Below are positions 35,685 to 45,200 of a DNA stretch of 64,000 nt, in pieces. Numbering within the stretch: the stretch's first letter is position 1; each line of letters starts with the position of its first letter. The DNA is taken from the NCBI GenBank assembly GCA_965215995.1, contig OZ244128.1:4216001-4280000 (forward strand), read 5' to 3'. The translations under genes and the position numbers were made by a program. The notes beneath the pieces are model-generated. The model worked only from the letters and a program-made list of their open reading frames with translations, searched no databases and was not told where the DNA came from. Source of the DNA: SZUA-309 sp965215995. GTDB taxonomy: Bacteria; Pseudomonadota; Gammaproteobacteria; Pseudomonadales; Azotimanducaceae.

Positions 35685-36128
35685 ATGCGGGATTCAATCG
35701 AGTACAAGGTAGTCAGTCGCAGGAATTTCGTGGCACTCATGGTCGTACTGCTGACCGTGGTGGCCGTTGGGGCTTGGTTCACTCTGGATGGTGTTGCTGA
35801 GTACACGGACAAACTGAAGGAACTCGCCACGACTGAGCCAAATGTAGCCGCTGCCATGATCTCTCAGCTCCTGAAGACCATTTCGGTCGTAAACGGAGTT
35901 TTCCTGCTAATTCTGACGGTACTGATCATTCAGCATGGGCTACGGGGTTGGCGAACAGCTGCCATGCCTCCAAGAGGATCATGGATTCTAGCTGGTCAGC
36001 GTACCTGGTCCGGCGAGCCCGCTATAAGGATTGCTCAGTTTACGATAACAGTGGGTGCTCTGCTGGGTGGACTCGCTGTGATCAGCTCGGTGATCCTCTG
36101 GAATCTGGGTGACACGCTAAACAGCTAG
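35685..36128 (+). CDS. small membrane protein of unknown function
   Basis: A 147-residue protein with three hydrophobic helices (FVALMVVLLTVVAVGAWF, VVNGVFLLILTVLII, ITVGALLGGLAVISSVILW) separated by short charged loops. No family is recognised. ATG 35685 is chosen; TTG 35637 upstream would add 16 residues without a membrane or signal feature. No clear ribosome site is seen. It lies 108 bases after the peptidase gene on the same strand and could belong to that unit. Confidence 0.55.
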   Translation: MRDSIEYKVVSRRNFVALMVVLLTVVAVGAWFTLDGVAEYTDKLKELATTEPNVAAAMISQLLKTISVVNGVFLLILTVLIIQHGLRGWRTAAMPPRGSWILAGQRTWSGEPAIRIAQFTITVGALLGGLAVISSVILWNLGDTLNS

Positions 36129-36228
36129 ATCTGGAAGAGCGTGCACCGTCCTTGTGACATGATTCACGTTTCACATCTGGCACACGAATGCTTACCGTAG
36201 TGCGTCCGTCATCGTGAGGTGTCGAGGT

Positions 36229-36420
36229 TCAATGCATGTAACCGTCGATTTCTGCCAACACGCGCTCAGTTAGCGCAGTGGCTTCCGCGTCGGGTAACTC
36301 GGCGATACGATCTAAGAGGGCAGCGAGAAGACGGATCGAGTCTTCATTCCAGCCTTCGAGCCGTTCCAGTATATCGGTCTCGGAAATCTTCACTGTTCCC
36401 CCATAGTTTGGCGTATTCAA
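36229..36420 (-). CDS. possible small helical protein
   Basis: A 63-residue open frame whose product is predicted to be largely helical (ERLEGWNEDSIRLLAALLDR, then EATALTERVLAEIDGYMH) with balanced charges. GAGG lies about ten bases before the ATG on the minus strand. The composition looks protein-like and the neighbourhood has no other gene, but there is no recognised family, so this is tentative. Confidence 0.4.
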   Translation of the reverse strand: MNTPNYGGTVKISETDILERLEGWNEDSIRLLAALLDRIAELPDAEATALTERVLAEIDGYMH

Positions 36421-36559
36421 TCATGGTCCAACCTCGGGGTGGTAAAAGCCGTTTGTATTTACGTGTTCAGAAGACAGCTGACACTGTTTGTAAGGTCGAA
36501 TACCGATTACAACTTAACCTACGGCTCACCGATGGTTGCTTCATCCCCAGGCGAGGCCC
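36421..36559. other. short AT-richer intergenic stretch
   Basis: This stretch is visibly less GC-rich than its surroundings. No promoter, repeat or RNA gene could be supported. With the small reading frame to its left it makes a 431-base region that holds little known content. Confidence 0.4.
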
Positions 36560-36988
36560 TTACTCAGGCAACATCTTCCCTGAGCCGCCGAATTCCGCCG
36601 GCATGTCTTTGAATTTCGGTAGGCCATCCGGCACAGACATGCTCTTCTCGCCGTAGAAGATGTGCATGGTGCCCTGATGATCGAGGGTGGGGACGATGTT
36701 GAGATACACGTCCATCATGCCCATGCCCGGGTGATCGGAAAGCACGTGACCACCGCATTCGGTGCAGAATTTCCGGTGGCTCGCTTCCGTGCGCGCGTAG
36801 CTGCCGAGCTTGTCTTCCCCTTCGGTCACTTTCACGTTCTCCGGTGACCAGAGACTGAAGGCATTGACCGGAGCCCCGGCCCATTCGGCGCAGTCTGTGC
36901 AATGGCAGTAGCCCATCATGTTCGGCTCGCCGGTTAGCTCGATCTGAACAGCGCCGCAAAAGCAGGCGCCTTTGTGTGTGTCGCTCAT
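36560..36988 (-). CDS. GFA-family zinc protein
   Basis: A 142-residue protein of the glutathione-dependent formaldehyde-activating (GFA, DUF636) family. Zinc-binding cysteines are in ACFCGAVQ, GYCHCTDC and KFCTECG, the standard three clusters. Members bind glutathione-like thiols or act on S-substituted thiols; most bacterial copies have no assigned reaction. The stop is followed upstream by a region with no gene, and the TIR-TPR gene lies 52 bases away on the same strand. Confidence 0.85.
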   Translation of the reverse strand: MSDTHKGACFCGAVQIELTGEPNMMGYCHCTDCAEWAGAPVNAFSLWSPENVKVTEGEDKLGSYARTEASHRKFCTECGGHVLSDHPGMGMMDVYLNIVPTLDHQGTMHIFYGEKSMSVPDGLPKFKDMPAEFGGSGKMLPE

Positions 36989-37040
36989 CGGTGTTTGTCC
37001 TTCTGTTGTCCCTGTGAATCTGTGATGGGTGTCCCCATGC

Positions 37041-38927
37041 CTATATTGCCGGTACCGTCAGGCTCTGTGAATCCAGGTTGAGCGCTTCGATCAGACTCTG
37101 CATTTCCGGTTGATTCCGATACGGCTGTGTGGCTGGAAACCAGGCGACAAGCCAGGGATACCAGCTGATTCGATTGTCTCGAGCCGCTTCCAGCCATCGG
37201 TACATGCTCTGCTCATCGCCGATTGCAGCAGCAATCAACGTCAGTGGAATGGCATTGTCCTCTTCCGGTTCGATCGCGTTGTACACCTGCATGGCATCCT
37301 CTACCCGACCGGCCTTGGCGTAGGTGCCGCCAAGTGCCCAGGACCAGAAGTAACGATCCTTGAGCTTCTCGTGGGCCTCGATGGCTTTTTCGAACTCACC
37401 CTGATCGGCATACGTGTTGCCCAGCGCAAACCAGCCCAGTGGGTAGCTTTCGTTGAGAGAGATCGTGTACTCGGCCTGCCGGATCGCATCGTCGTATCGT
37501 CCGAGCCCACGATACTGGTCTGCCAACCAGCCGTTGTAGAACGGGGAGAGGGGGTTCAGTTGCTTCGTTTTCTCGCCGTGATAGAGCGCTTTTTCCTTGT
37601 CGTCAAACAGCTCGAGCAACCAGGAGTAGTGGTAGTGCGCGTCCACCAGACTGGGATTGATCTCCAGAGCCCGGCGCAGGTACTCATCCGCCTCCTGCCA
37701 GTCCCACTCGAAATACATCTTGTACATGCCCATGGCCAGATGGACCTCCGGCAGAGAATCGTCCAGTGCCAGCGCCTTCAACGCGGCTTCTCTGGCCTTC
37801 GGCAACGCGGTTTCCGGAAAGAAGTTGTGGCCGAGCATGGAATAACCGATCGCCACACCGGCACTGGCCATGGCGCTGTCCGGATCTTTCTCCAGGGCCT
37901 CGCGCATGATCCGGATGCCGCTGCGATAGCCGCGCAGTGTTTCCTTACGCAGCTCGTACATACCGCGCAGATAGGTTTCATAGGTCGCCGGGTTCATGGC
38001 TTCGACGGCGTTGATCCGGCTCTCATCGTCTGGAGAAAGCTGTACGCTGATCTGATCAGCGATTGCGCGGGTGATCTCTGCCTGCAACGCCAGGATGTTG
38101 TCGACAGTTCGATCGTAGGTTTCAGACCAGATGTTTTCGGCTGTGGCCGCGTTCACGAGCTGGACGATGATTCTGACCTGATTTCCTTCGCGCAGAACGG
38201 AACCTTCAATGATGTTGGCAACGCCCAATACCGCGCCGATCTCGGAGACCGGCAAGCCTTTGTCCACACGACGAACGGACGTCGGTGAGGTGACCCGCAG
38301 AGACGAGAGCTTGGAGAGATTCGCGATGAGCGCCTCGTGCAGCCCTTCCACCAGAAAGCTTGCCTCCGATGCGCCGGAAGTGTTCTTCAGTGGCAGCACC
38401 GCGATGCTCTGCTCGACGTAGGGATCCTCAGTTGGTGTGAGGCTGAAGTAGGCAACGGCGAGGAGCAACGCTGCACTGAGCACCGCCGGAAGCGCCCATC
38501 GCCGGGTCGATGACGGTGTGGGTGTTCTCGCCGGGCTGCTGCGACCAGACAGCGTGTCCTGAATGCCGGCCAGCAGCTGCTCGAGACCGTCGCGATCATC
38601 CGGCCAGCGTTGCAGCTGGGCGGTCTGTGCGGCCCGAAAGCCGAGCGGTATCTGAGCGTCGTCCAGCTGAACGGGAACGAGAATGCCACGCTCCCTGCCG
38701 GTCGTGGCCTCGTCGATCACGAAATCCGATTCAACTGACGCCGTGGACCAGATGACGAGCATGCAACGGCAGGAAGCCATCGCATCTTCGATGGCGGCGC
38801 GGAAGCTGGGGCCTGCGTGAATGTGCTGATCCCACCAGACCTCTAACCCTTCAGCTTCTATGGCCTCGACGAGCGGCGCCACCCTGTCGCGATCTTCAGA
38901 TGCGTAAGAAATGAAGACATCAACCAT
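37041..38927 (-). CDS. TIR-domain, membrane-anchored TPR protein
   Basis: A 628-residue protein. Residues 1-125 form a TIR domain (VFISYASEDRD, EVWWDQHIHAGPSF) with Glu73 at the position of the catalytic NADase Glu, four residues after Phe69. A membrane helix follows at about 143-164. Then comes a FlgO/TolB-like domain (SIAVLPLKNTSG to about 290) and TPR repeats from about 310 to 600. Related proteins with adenylate-cyclase or TolB-like modules are common in Proteobacteria and are often of unknown role. It may be a membrane sensor that signals through TIR chemistry. The start and stop frames are clean and no partner gene is evident nearby. Confidence 0.8.
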   Translation of the reverse strand: MVDVFISYASEDRDRVAPLVEAIEAEGLEVWWDQHIHAGPSFRAAIEDAMASCRCMLVIWSTASVESDFVIDEATTGRERGILVPVQLDDAQIPLGFRAAQTAQLQRWPDDRDGLEQLLAGIQDTLSGRSSPARTPTPSSTRRWALPAVLSAALLLAVAYFSLTPTEDPYVEQSIAVLPLKNTSGASEASFLVEGLHEALIANLSKLSSLRVTSPTSVRRVDKGLPVSEIGAVLGVANIIEGSVLREGNQVRIIVQLVNAATAENIWSETYDRTVDNILALQAEITRAIADQISVQLSPDDESRINAVEAMNPATYETYLRGMYELRKETLRGYRSGIRIMREALEKDPDSAMASAGVAIGYSMLGHNFFPETALPKAREAALKALALDDSLPEVHLAMGMYKMYFEWDWQEADEYLRRALEINPSLVDAHYHYSWLLELFDDKEKALYHGEKTKQLNPLSPFYNGWLADQYRGLGRYDDAIRQAEYTISLNESYPLGWFALGNTYADQGEFEKAIEAHEKLKDRYFWSWALGGTYAKAGRVEDAMQVYNAIEPEEDNAIPLTLIAAAIGDEQSMYRWLEAARDNRISWYPWLVAWFPATQPYRNQPEMQSLIEALNLDSQSLTVPAI

Positions 38928-38996
38928 CGCATCTCCTTCACGATCCCTTCGTGAGTCATGCGAGTTTCAGCAGGCGATTCCGCGCTGCCTGCAGTT

Positions 38997-39773
38997 TCAG
39001 CCGTCGCTGATCCAGGAAGCATTGCGTTTCTCCCGAAACGCGGCCATTCCCTCCTGAGCCTCTTCCGCGGCAAACATCTCCGCGGACCAGGGTGCTGTCC
39101 TTGCGAAGCCTTCTTCTCTCGACAGCTTGGACACTTCCCGGACCAGCTTCTTGCACTCGATCACCGCGGTGGGACCACCCAGACGGATCATGTCCACCTC
39201 TTCCTGCACCGCGGATTCCAGTTCTGCACCGGGTACGGCACGGTGCGCAAGCCCCATAGCGACGGCCTGATTGCCGTCGAAACGCTCGCCGGTCAGGAAG
39301 AGCTTCATGCCGTGGTGCGTGCCCAGCTTCGGCAGACAGACCACCGAGATGATGGCAGGAATCACCCCGATACGTACTTCCGAGAAGCTGAACTGAGCGG
39401 AATCCACCGTGACCACGATGTCACAGGCGCCCACCAGCCCGAGGCCGCCGGCGAATGCCGGCCCGTTGATGGCGGCGATCACCGGTTTCGGGTTGTCCTG
39501 AATGGCCGCCAGCAGCTCCGGATAGGGCACGGCTTCCGCGCGGCCTTCCGGCAGGCCGCGATCGTCCTTCAGATCGGCACCCGAGCAGAACCCCGGGCCG
39601 TTTCCGGTGATGACGATGCAGCGCGCATCGTCATCCTCATTGGCCACCTGAATGTGGTCGTAGACTTCCGTGATCAGCATGGCGGAGAGGGCATTGCGCT
39701 TCTCCGGCCGATTCAGCTTGATCCAGGCGGCCCCGTTTCTGACCTCGTACAGTGTCTGTTCGGTGGATGCCAT
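38997..39773 (-). CDS. enoyl-CoA hydratase/isomerase family protein
   Basis: A 258-residue crotonase-fold enzyme. It carries VITGNGPGFCSGADLKDD (first oxyanion-hole region), the second oxyanion region AAINGPAFAGGLGLVGACDIV and EVRIGVIPA. One catalytic acid expected in classical hydratases lies in a segment I cannot align with certainty, so hydratase, isomerase or another crotonase reaction is possible. AGGGAG lies before the ATG. The acyl-CoA dehydrogenase gene is just upstream, 36 bases away on the same strand, so they probably act in one acyl-CoA oxidation route. Confidence 0.85.
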   Translation of the reverse strand: MASTEQTLYEVRNGAAWIKLNRPEKRNALSAMLITEVYDHIQVANEDDDARCIVITGNGPGFCSGADLKDDRGLPEGRAEAVPYPELLAAIQDNPKPVIAAINGPAFAGGLGLVGACDIVVTVDSAQFSFSEVRIGVIPAIISVVCLPKLGTHHGMKLFLTGERFDGNQAVAMGLAHRAVPGAELESAVQEEVDMIRLGGPTAVIECKKLVREVSKLSREEGFARTAPWSAEMFAAEEAQEGMAAFREKRNASWISDG

Positions 39774-39809
39774 GCTCTGCTCCCTAGTCGAAAAACGGTC
39801 GGTTACTGC

Positions 39810-41060
39810 CTACTGGTACTTCCGAAGCTCGGCGCGGCCTACCACCATGTGGTGCACCTCATCCGGACCGTCTGCGATTCTGAGCGTTCGCTGACCCGTA
39901 TACATCTTCGACAGCGGTGACCACTGAGAGACGCCGGTGGCGCCATGCATCTGAATGGCCTGGTCGATGATCTGGCAGACCCGTTCCGGCACCAGGGCCT
40001 TCACCATGTGCACCCAGATGCGGGCTTCACGATTGCCGAGCACGTCCATGGCCTTGGCGGCCTTCAGCACCATCAGACGCATGGATTCGATCTCGATCCG
40101 GGCCCGGGAGACCACTTCTATGTTTTTGCCAAGGTTGATGATCGGCTTGCCGAATGCTTCCCGGTTAACGGTGCGTTGCATCATCAGATCCAGTGCCCGC
40201 TCCGCAGTACCGATCGAGCGCATGCAGTGGTGGATCCGGCCTGGACCGAGTCGCACCTGCGAGATCTCGAAGCCACGACCTTCGCCGAGCAGCATGTTCT
40301 CCTTCGGTACCCGCACGTCGTTGAATTTGATGTGCATGTGGCCGTGTGGCGCGTCGTCGTCTCCGAACACTTCCATACCCTCGAGGATTTCAACCCCGGG
40401 AGTGTCCGTGGGCACCAGGATCTGGGACTGCTGGCGATGCGGCGGTGCATCGGGCGAGGTCTTCACCATTGTGATCATGATTTTGCAGCGCGGGTCGCCG
40501 GCACCGGAGATGTAAAACTTCTCGCCGTTGATCACCCACTCGTCGCCTTCGAGCACGGCGGCGGTGCTGATGTTCTTGGCGTCGGAGGAGGGCAGAGCGG
40601 GCTCTGTCATGGCGAACGCGGAGCGGATCTCGCCGTTCAGGAGTGGCTTCAGCCACTGCTCTTTCTGCTCCGGCGTGCCGACCCGCTCCAGTACTTCCAT
40701 GTTGCCGGTGTCGGGTGCCGAACAGTTCAGCGTTTCGGAGGCCAGCGGGTTCTTGCCGAGCTCTGCCGCGATGTAGGCATAGTCCAGGTTCTTCAGGCCT
40801 TCGCCGGTTTCCGCATCGGGCAGGAAGAAGTTCCACAGACCGGACTCCTTGGCCTTGGCCTTGGCGCCGTCCAGCAGTTCCAGCTGCCCGGGTACCCAGC
40901 TCCAGCGGTCTTCACGACCTTCACCCAGGCGGTAGAACTCCTCTGTAATCGGGTCCACGTTGTCGACGATGTGCTTCTTTACCGCTTCGAGCAGCGGCAC
41001 CGCCTCCTCGGACATGGCCAGGTTGTTCAGGTCACTCGTATAGTCTTCGGCTTCCGCCAT
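39810..41060 (-). CDS. acyl-CoA dehydrogenase
   Basis: A 416-residue FAD enzyme that would introduce the alpha-beta double bond in an acyl-CoA. FAD-contact motif FAMTEPALPSSDAKNI and the C-terminal QAIQMHGATGVSQWSPL are visible. The closest pattern is the ACAD10/ACAD11-like group, which includes enzymes for long or branched acyl chains. AGGGAG precedes the ATG on the minus strand. It pairs with the enoyl-CoA hydratase gene downstream. Confidence 0.88.
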   Translation of the reverse strand: MAEAEDYTSDLNNLAMSEEAVPLLEAVKKHIVDNVDPITEEFYRLGEGREDRWSWVPGQLELLDGAKAKAKESGLWNFFLPDAETGEGLKNLDYAYIAAELGKNPLASETLNCSAPDTGNMEVLERVGTPEQKEQWLKPLLNGEIRSAFAMTEPALPSSDAKNISTAAVLEGDEWVINGEKFYISGAGDPRCKIMITMVKTSPDAPPHRQQSQILVPTDTPGVEILEGMEVFGDDDAPHGHMHIKFNDVRVPKENMLLGEGRGFEISQVRLGPGRIHHCMRSIGTAERALDLMMQRTVNREAFGKPIINLGKNIEVVSRARIEIESMRLMVLKAAKAMDVLGNREARIWVHMVKALVPERVCQIIDQAIQMHGATGVSQWSPLSKMYTGQRTLRIADGPDEVHHMVVGRAELRKYQ

Positions 41061-41160
41061 GGTTTTCTCCCTACAGGTCGGTGAATGTGTCCCGTAGGTG
41101 AGAATAGACGCTTTGCGCCGGGCAACTCAACAAATCGGCAAGGTCGCCTTGAGACCTAGA

Positions 41161-41562
41161 TCAGTTCAGAACGCGATATCCCCGGCCGCGCATGCAGTTC
41201 TTCACCACATCGCTCCGTTCGGTGACGCCGCTACCGACACCACCCGCACCGCCGAGAACCGCGCCGGTGGCAGCGCCGCGCTCGGGGCTGCTGCCGTCGT
41301 GGCCGTCCCAGATGGCGCCAACGGCAGCACCTACCGCAGCACCCGCTGCAGCACCACCCACCGCCTTACCCGCCACATTGACTTCATCGGCATAGACGGA
41401 GCATTCCTCCAGATCCTGCTCGTACTGATAGCGATTGACCCCTTTCATATCGACGATGGGCTTGCCGGGCGTGCTCGAGCAGCCGGTGGCGAACAGGGCA
41501 AGAATCGCCCAGAGGAATAGGCACCTATGCTGCCGGGTGTGTGAGAAGGGGAAGTCGCTCAT
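41161..41562 (-). CDS. glycine-zipper lipoprotein
   Basis: A 133-residue lipoprotein, lipobox FATGC at Cys28, followed by SSTPG. The centre has glycine-zipper repeats (GKAVGGAAAGAAVGAAVGA and GAATGAVLGGAGGVGSG) as in the SlyB/YMGG family of outer membrane lipoproteins. Cys residues flank the zipper (EECSVYADE, KNCMRGRGY). The role in envelope structure is inferred from the family. No operon partner. Confidence 0.75.
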   Translation of the reverse strand: MSDFPFSHTRQHRCLFLWAILALFATGCSSTPGKPIVDMKGVNRYQYEQDLEECSVYADEVNVAGKAVGGAAAGAAVGAAVGAIWDGHDGSSPERGAATGAVLGGAGGVGSGVTERSDVVKNCMRGRGYRVLN

Positions 41563-41786
41563 CTGGTTATTTTAACTCTATCTACTGCGTGGCTGCCGTA
41601 CCGGCAGGATCTATCTCAGCAGGTACATGCTGAACATCGGCTGAACGAAGCGTGACCGAAAGAAAAAGTCTTTAAAATCATTAAGATACATTGAGAATAG
41701 ATCTCTTCACATTCGTTGAGCACTTCCAATACAGCCAACCGGTAGGTGCATCGAGAGAATGTCCGCACCCCAGATTTTCGAGTGTA

Positions 41787-42233
41787 GTGATCTTGAGTAG
41801 TTCTAATCTCTCGACCTTGCGTCGAACCGTGCTTGCCCCCGTGCTGCTGCTCGGCAGCGTGCTCTCAGCAGGCTGCCAGTCTTTTCAACTCTCCAATGAG
41901 GAGATCGCCTGGCAAACCCTGCATGCAGTAGACATTGCCCAGACCCTCTCCGCTGCCCAGGATCCCTGCTATGTGGAAGACGCCTATCTGACCAAGAGGC
42001 TGATCGGCGAGCAGCCGAGCACCGGTGAGGTGTTGCTCTGGGGGGCCGGTGTCGCCGTGGGGCATGCGTTCGTGACCAACTTCCTCCAGCAGCGCGATGC
42101 GCCGGGCTGGGTGCAGAAGACCTGGAGCTACGCCACCATCACCACCACCGGCATTGCCATCGCCAGCAATCACTCCGAAGGGGTGCGGGTGTTCGGCGAT
42201 AACGAGTCGGTGGACGGCTGTTACGAGAGCTAG
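41787..42233 (+). CDS. small lipoprotein of unknown function
   Basis: A 148-residue protein. The start used is GTG 41787; TTG 41793 is also possible, and neither has a clear ribosome site. The N-terminus has a signal ending LSAGC, so it is a lipoprotein. The mature part (NEEIAWQTLHAVDIAQTLSAAQDPCYVEDA, with a central hydrophobic segment around LLWGAGVAVGHAFVTNFL) is not assigned to a named family, though similar small lipoproteins are seen in other gammaproteobacteria. It is convergent with the RND permease gene. Confidence 0.6.
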   Translation: MILSSSNLSTLRRTVLAPVLLLGSVLSAGCQSFQLSNEEIAWQTLHAVDIAQTLSAAQDPCYVEDAYLTKRLIGEQPSTGEVLLWGAGVAVGHAFVTNFLQQRDAPGWVQKTWSYATITTTGIAIASNHSEGVRVFGDNESVDGCYES

Positions 42234-42281
42234 ACTGCACACCTGTTGAATGCAGGTGGCGCATCCTTCAGACCGTGCGTC

Positions 42282-45200
42282 TCAGACCGGCTGGCGCATG
42301 CCTTTGGGATGAAGCTTGTGCGCTTCGTCCGGATCGATCTGACCCTGGGCCACCGGATCCCAACCGAACACATCTTCCGCCATCCGGTACAGCGAAGGCA
42401 CCAGAAACAGGGTGATGAAGGTGGCGAAGAGCACGCCGAAGGCCAGAGAGATCGCCATTGGAATGAACGGGGTGGTGTCCGGCGTCGGATTCCCCATCAA
42501 CGGTATCAGACCGACGAAGGTCGTGACCGAAGTCAGCAGAATGGGCCGGAACCGGACCACGCCAGCTGAGAGCACGGCTTCTTCCAGATCCATGCCTTCA
42601 CGGCGACGCCGGTTGATGTAGTCCACCAGCACCAGCGATGCGTTCACCACCACGCCCGATAGAGCAACGATGCCGAGTGCCGAGAAGAACATGAGCTCGT
42701 AGCCCATGATCCAGTGACCGGTGATAGCACCCACCGCTCCGAAAGGAATGACGCTCATGATCACCAGCGGCTGGACGTAGGAGCGTAGCGGAATCGCCAG
42801 CAGTGCGTAGATGACGATCAGGGACAGGATGGCCGCATTAAAGAGGCCGGTGAACGACTTGGCCCGTTCTTCCTGTTCTCCGGCCAGCTTCACGGTAAGT
42901 CCCGGGTACTTGGCTCGCAGCTGCGGCAGCAACTGCTGTTGGATGCTGCCAATCACTTCCTCCGGTGACACGACGCCGCGATCCACGTCGGCGATCACAT
43001 TGATCACCCGGCGGCCGTCTACCCGGTTGATGGTGGAGTAGCCGCGGCCGAGCTCGAACTGAGCGACGCTGTAGAAGGGGACTTCCGTTCCCTGCGGGGT
43101 GCGAATGTACATGTCTTCCAGATTGCCGATGGAAGAGCGCTCGATCTCCGGATAGCGCACCATCACCCGCACGTCGTCCTGACCACGCTGGATGCGTTGC
43201 GCTTCATTGCCATAGAAGGCGGAGCGTACCTGGCCTGCCAGATCGTTCAGGGTCAGACCGAGCGTTCGTGCCTCGGGCAGTAGGGAGAGCTTGATCTCCT
43301 GCTTGCCGGCCCGGAACGAATCGGTGATGTCCATGACCCCGTCGTAGCGGGCGAGCTCGGCTCGCATGTCGGTTGCGGCTGCGCGGATCATGTCCACATC
43401 CCGAGCCGACATTTCGAAGTTGATGGGCTCACCAGCCGAATACTCATCGGAGCTGAAGGAGAGCTTGACCGCGTCGGGAATGCTCCCCACCTTCTCCCGC
43501 CACATCTGTGCGGCCTGATTCGACCGGAAGTTGTTGCGCTCCGTGCGAGGTACCAGCTCGATCACCACCTCGGCGAAGTGGCTGCGGCCGGGTCCCCCGG
43601 CTCTGGGTGGCCCGTTGCCTCGTTGGGCAGCCTGACCGATGCTGGTCAGAATGTTCTCAATGGTGGCCGGGTTGCCGGTAAACGGTTCGAGGTCCGCCTG
43701 TAGTGCTTTCGCCGCGGCTTCGAGTTGGGCGGCGGCCCGGGCCGTTGTTTCCACTGCAACCCCTTCCGGCATCTCCAGCGTGGCGTATACCCGATCCCCT
43801 TCGATGGCGGGGAAGAAGGCAAACACCACCCGGCCGCTGAGAATCAGTGCCAGAGCCATAATGAGCACGCCGAGACCGATGGAGGCGGTGATGTAGCGGT
43901 TGTTCACCGCTCTGCTGAGCAGGGGTTTGTAGTGATTGTGGGCGATGCCTTCCAGCCAGCCGGCCAGGCGGCTCTGCATGCTGTTCCAGCGCTTGGAGAA
44001 TCCGGTGCTGGCTTCGGCGTGATTCCGGTGCGCGAGATGAGACGGCAGGATGAGCTGGGATTCAATGATCGAGAGGACCAGTGCGATCACCACCACGTGA
44101 CCGATCACGCTGAAGAAGCCTCCCATCCGGCCTGTGGCCAGCAGCAACGGCAGGAAAGCCGCCATGGTGGTGAGCACGCCGAAAATAACGGGGACCGAGA
44201 CTTCCCAGGTGCCATCGATGGCGGCCTGGATCGGCGGTTTGCCCATCTGCTCATGACCGTAGACCCGCTCGCCGACAACGATGGCGTCGTCGACCAGGAT
44301 GCCGAGCACGAGGATGAACGCGAGCACGGTCATCGTGCTCATGGAGATGTCCGCATACGGGAATACGGCGATGGTGCCGAGCAGTGCAATCGGGATACCG
44401 GCGGCGACCCACATGGCCAGGCGGAACTTCAGGAACAGCGCCAGAATCAGCACCACCAGCCCGAGACCGCCGATGGCGGTGCTGGTCAGCGTGTCCAGCC
44501 GCTCCTGCAGACCGGCCGCTTCGTTCTGCCAGACAGTCAGCTCGAGACCGGGAGGCAGGCTTGGCTGATAGGCATCGATGTACGCGAAGACGTTCGCAGC
44601 CATGTTAATGGCGTCTTCCTTGCCGACCCGGTCCACCTTGATGATGGCACTGAGTTCACCATTGAAGCGCGCCGTAAGATCGCCTTCCTCGAAGGTGTCG
44701 CGAATGCTGGCAATCTCGGAGAGGAACACTTTGGTGCCGTCGTTGCGGGTGAGCACCACGATGTCTTCGAATTCCTCGCCCCAGTAAGCCTGGCCTTTGG
44801 CGCGAAGCAAAATGTCGCCACCTTCCGTCTTCAGGGTGCCGCCAGGCATGTCGAGCGAAGTGTTGCGGATCACCCGGGAAACCTGCTCCAGGGTCAAGCC
44901 ATAGCGTCTGAGGCTGTCCTCGGAGACTTCGATGGAGATCTCATAAGGCCGGACGAACTCCAGCGAAACGGTGGAAATGCCTTCGATGGCGGCGATGTCG
45001 TCGCGGATCTCCTTGCCGATCTCCTTCAGGGTCCTCTCGTCCGTATCACCGGCCAGCGCGATCTGCAGCACGCCCTGCTTGAGCGTTACCTTGGAGACGA
45101 TGGGCTTTTCCGTTTCCTTCGGAAAGGTGTTGATGCCATCCACCTGGCTCTTGATGTTGTTGAGCACATCGATTTCGCTGGCGTCATCGAAGAGCATGGC

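Noticed and set aside
41593..41607. CTGCCG-TAC-CGGCAG hairpin
   Set aside because: Short six-base stem without a T run; it lies in the upstream region of both divergent genes and cannot be assigned.
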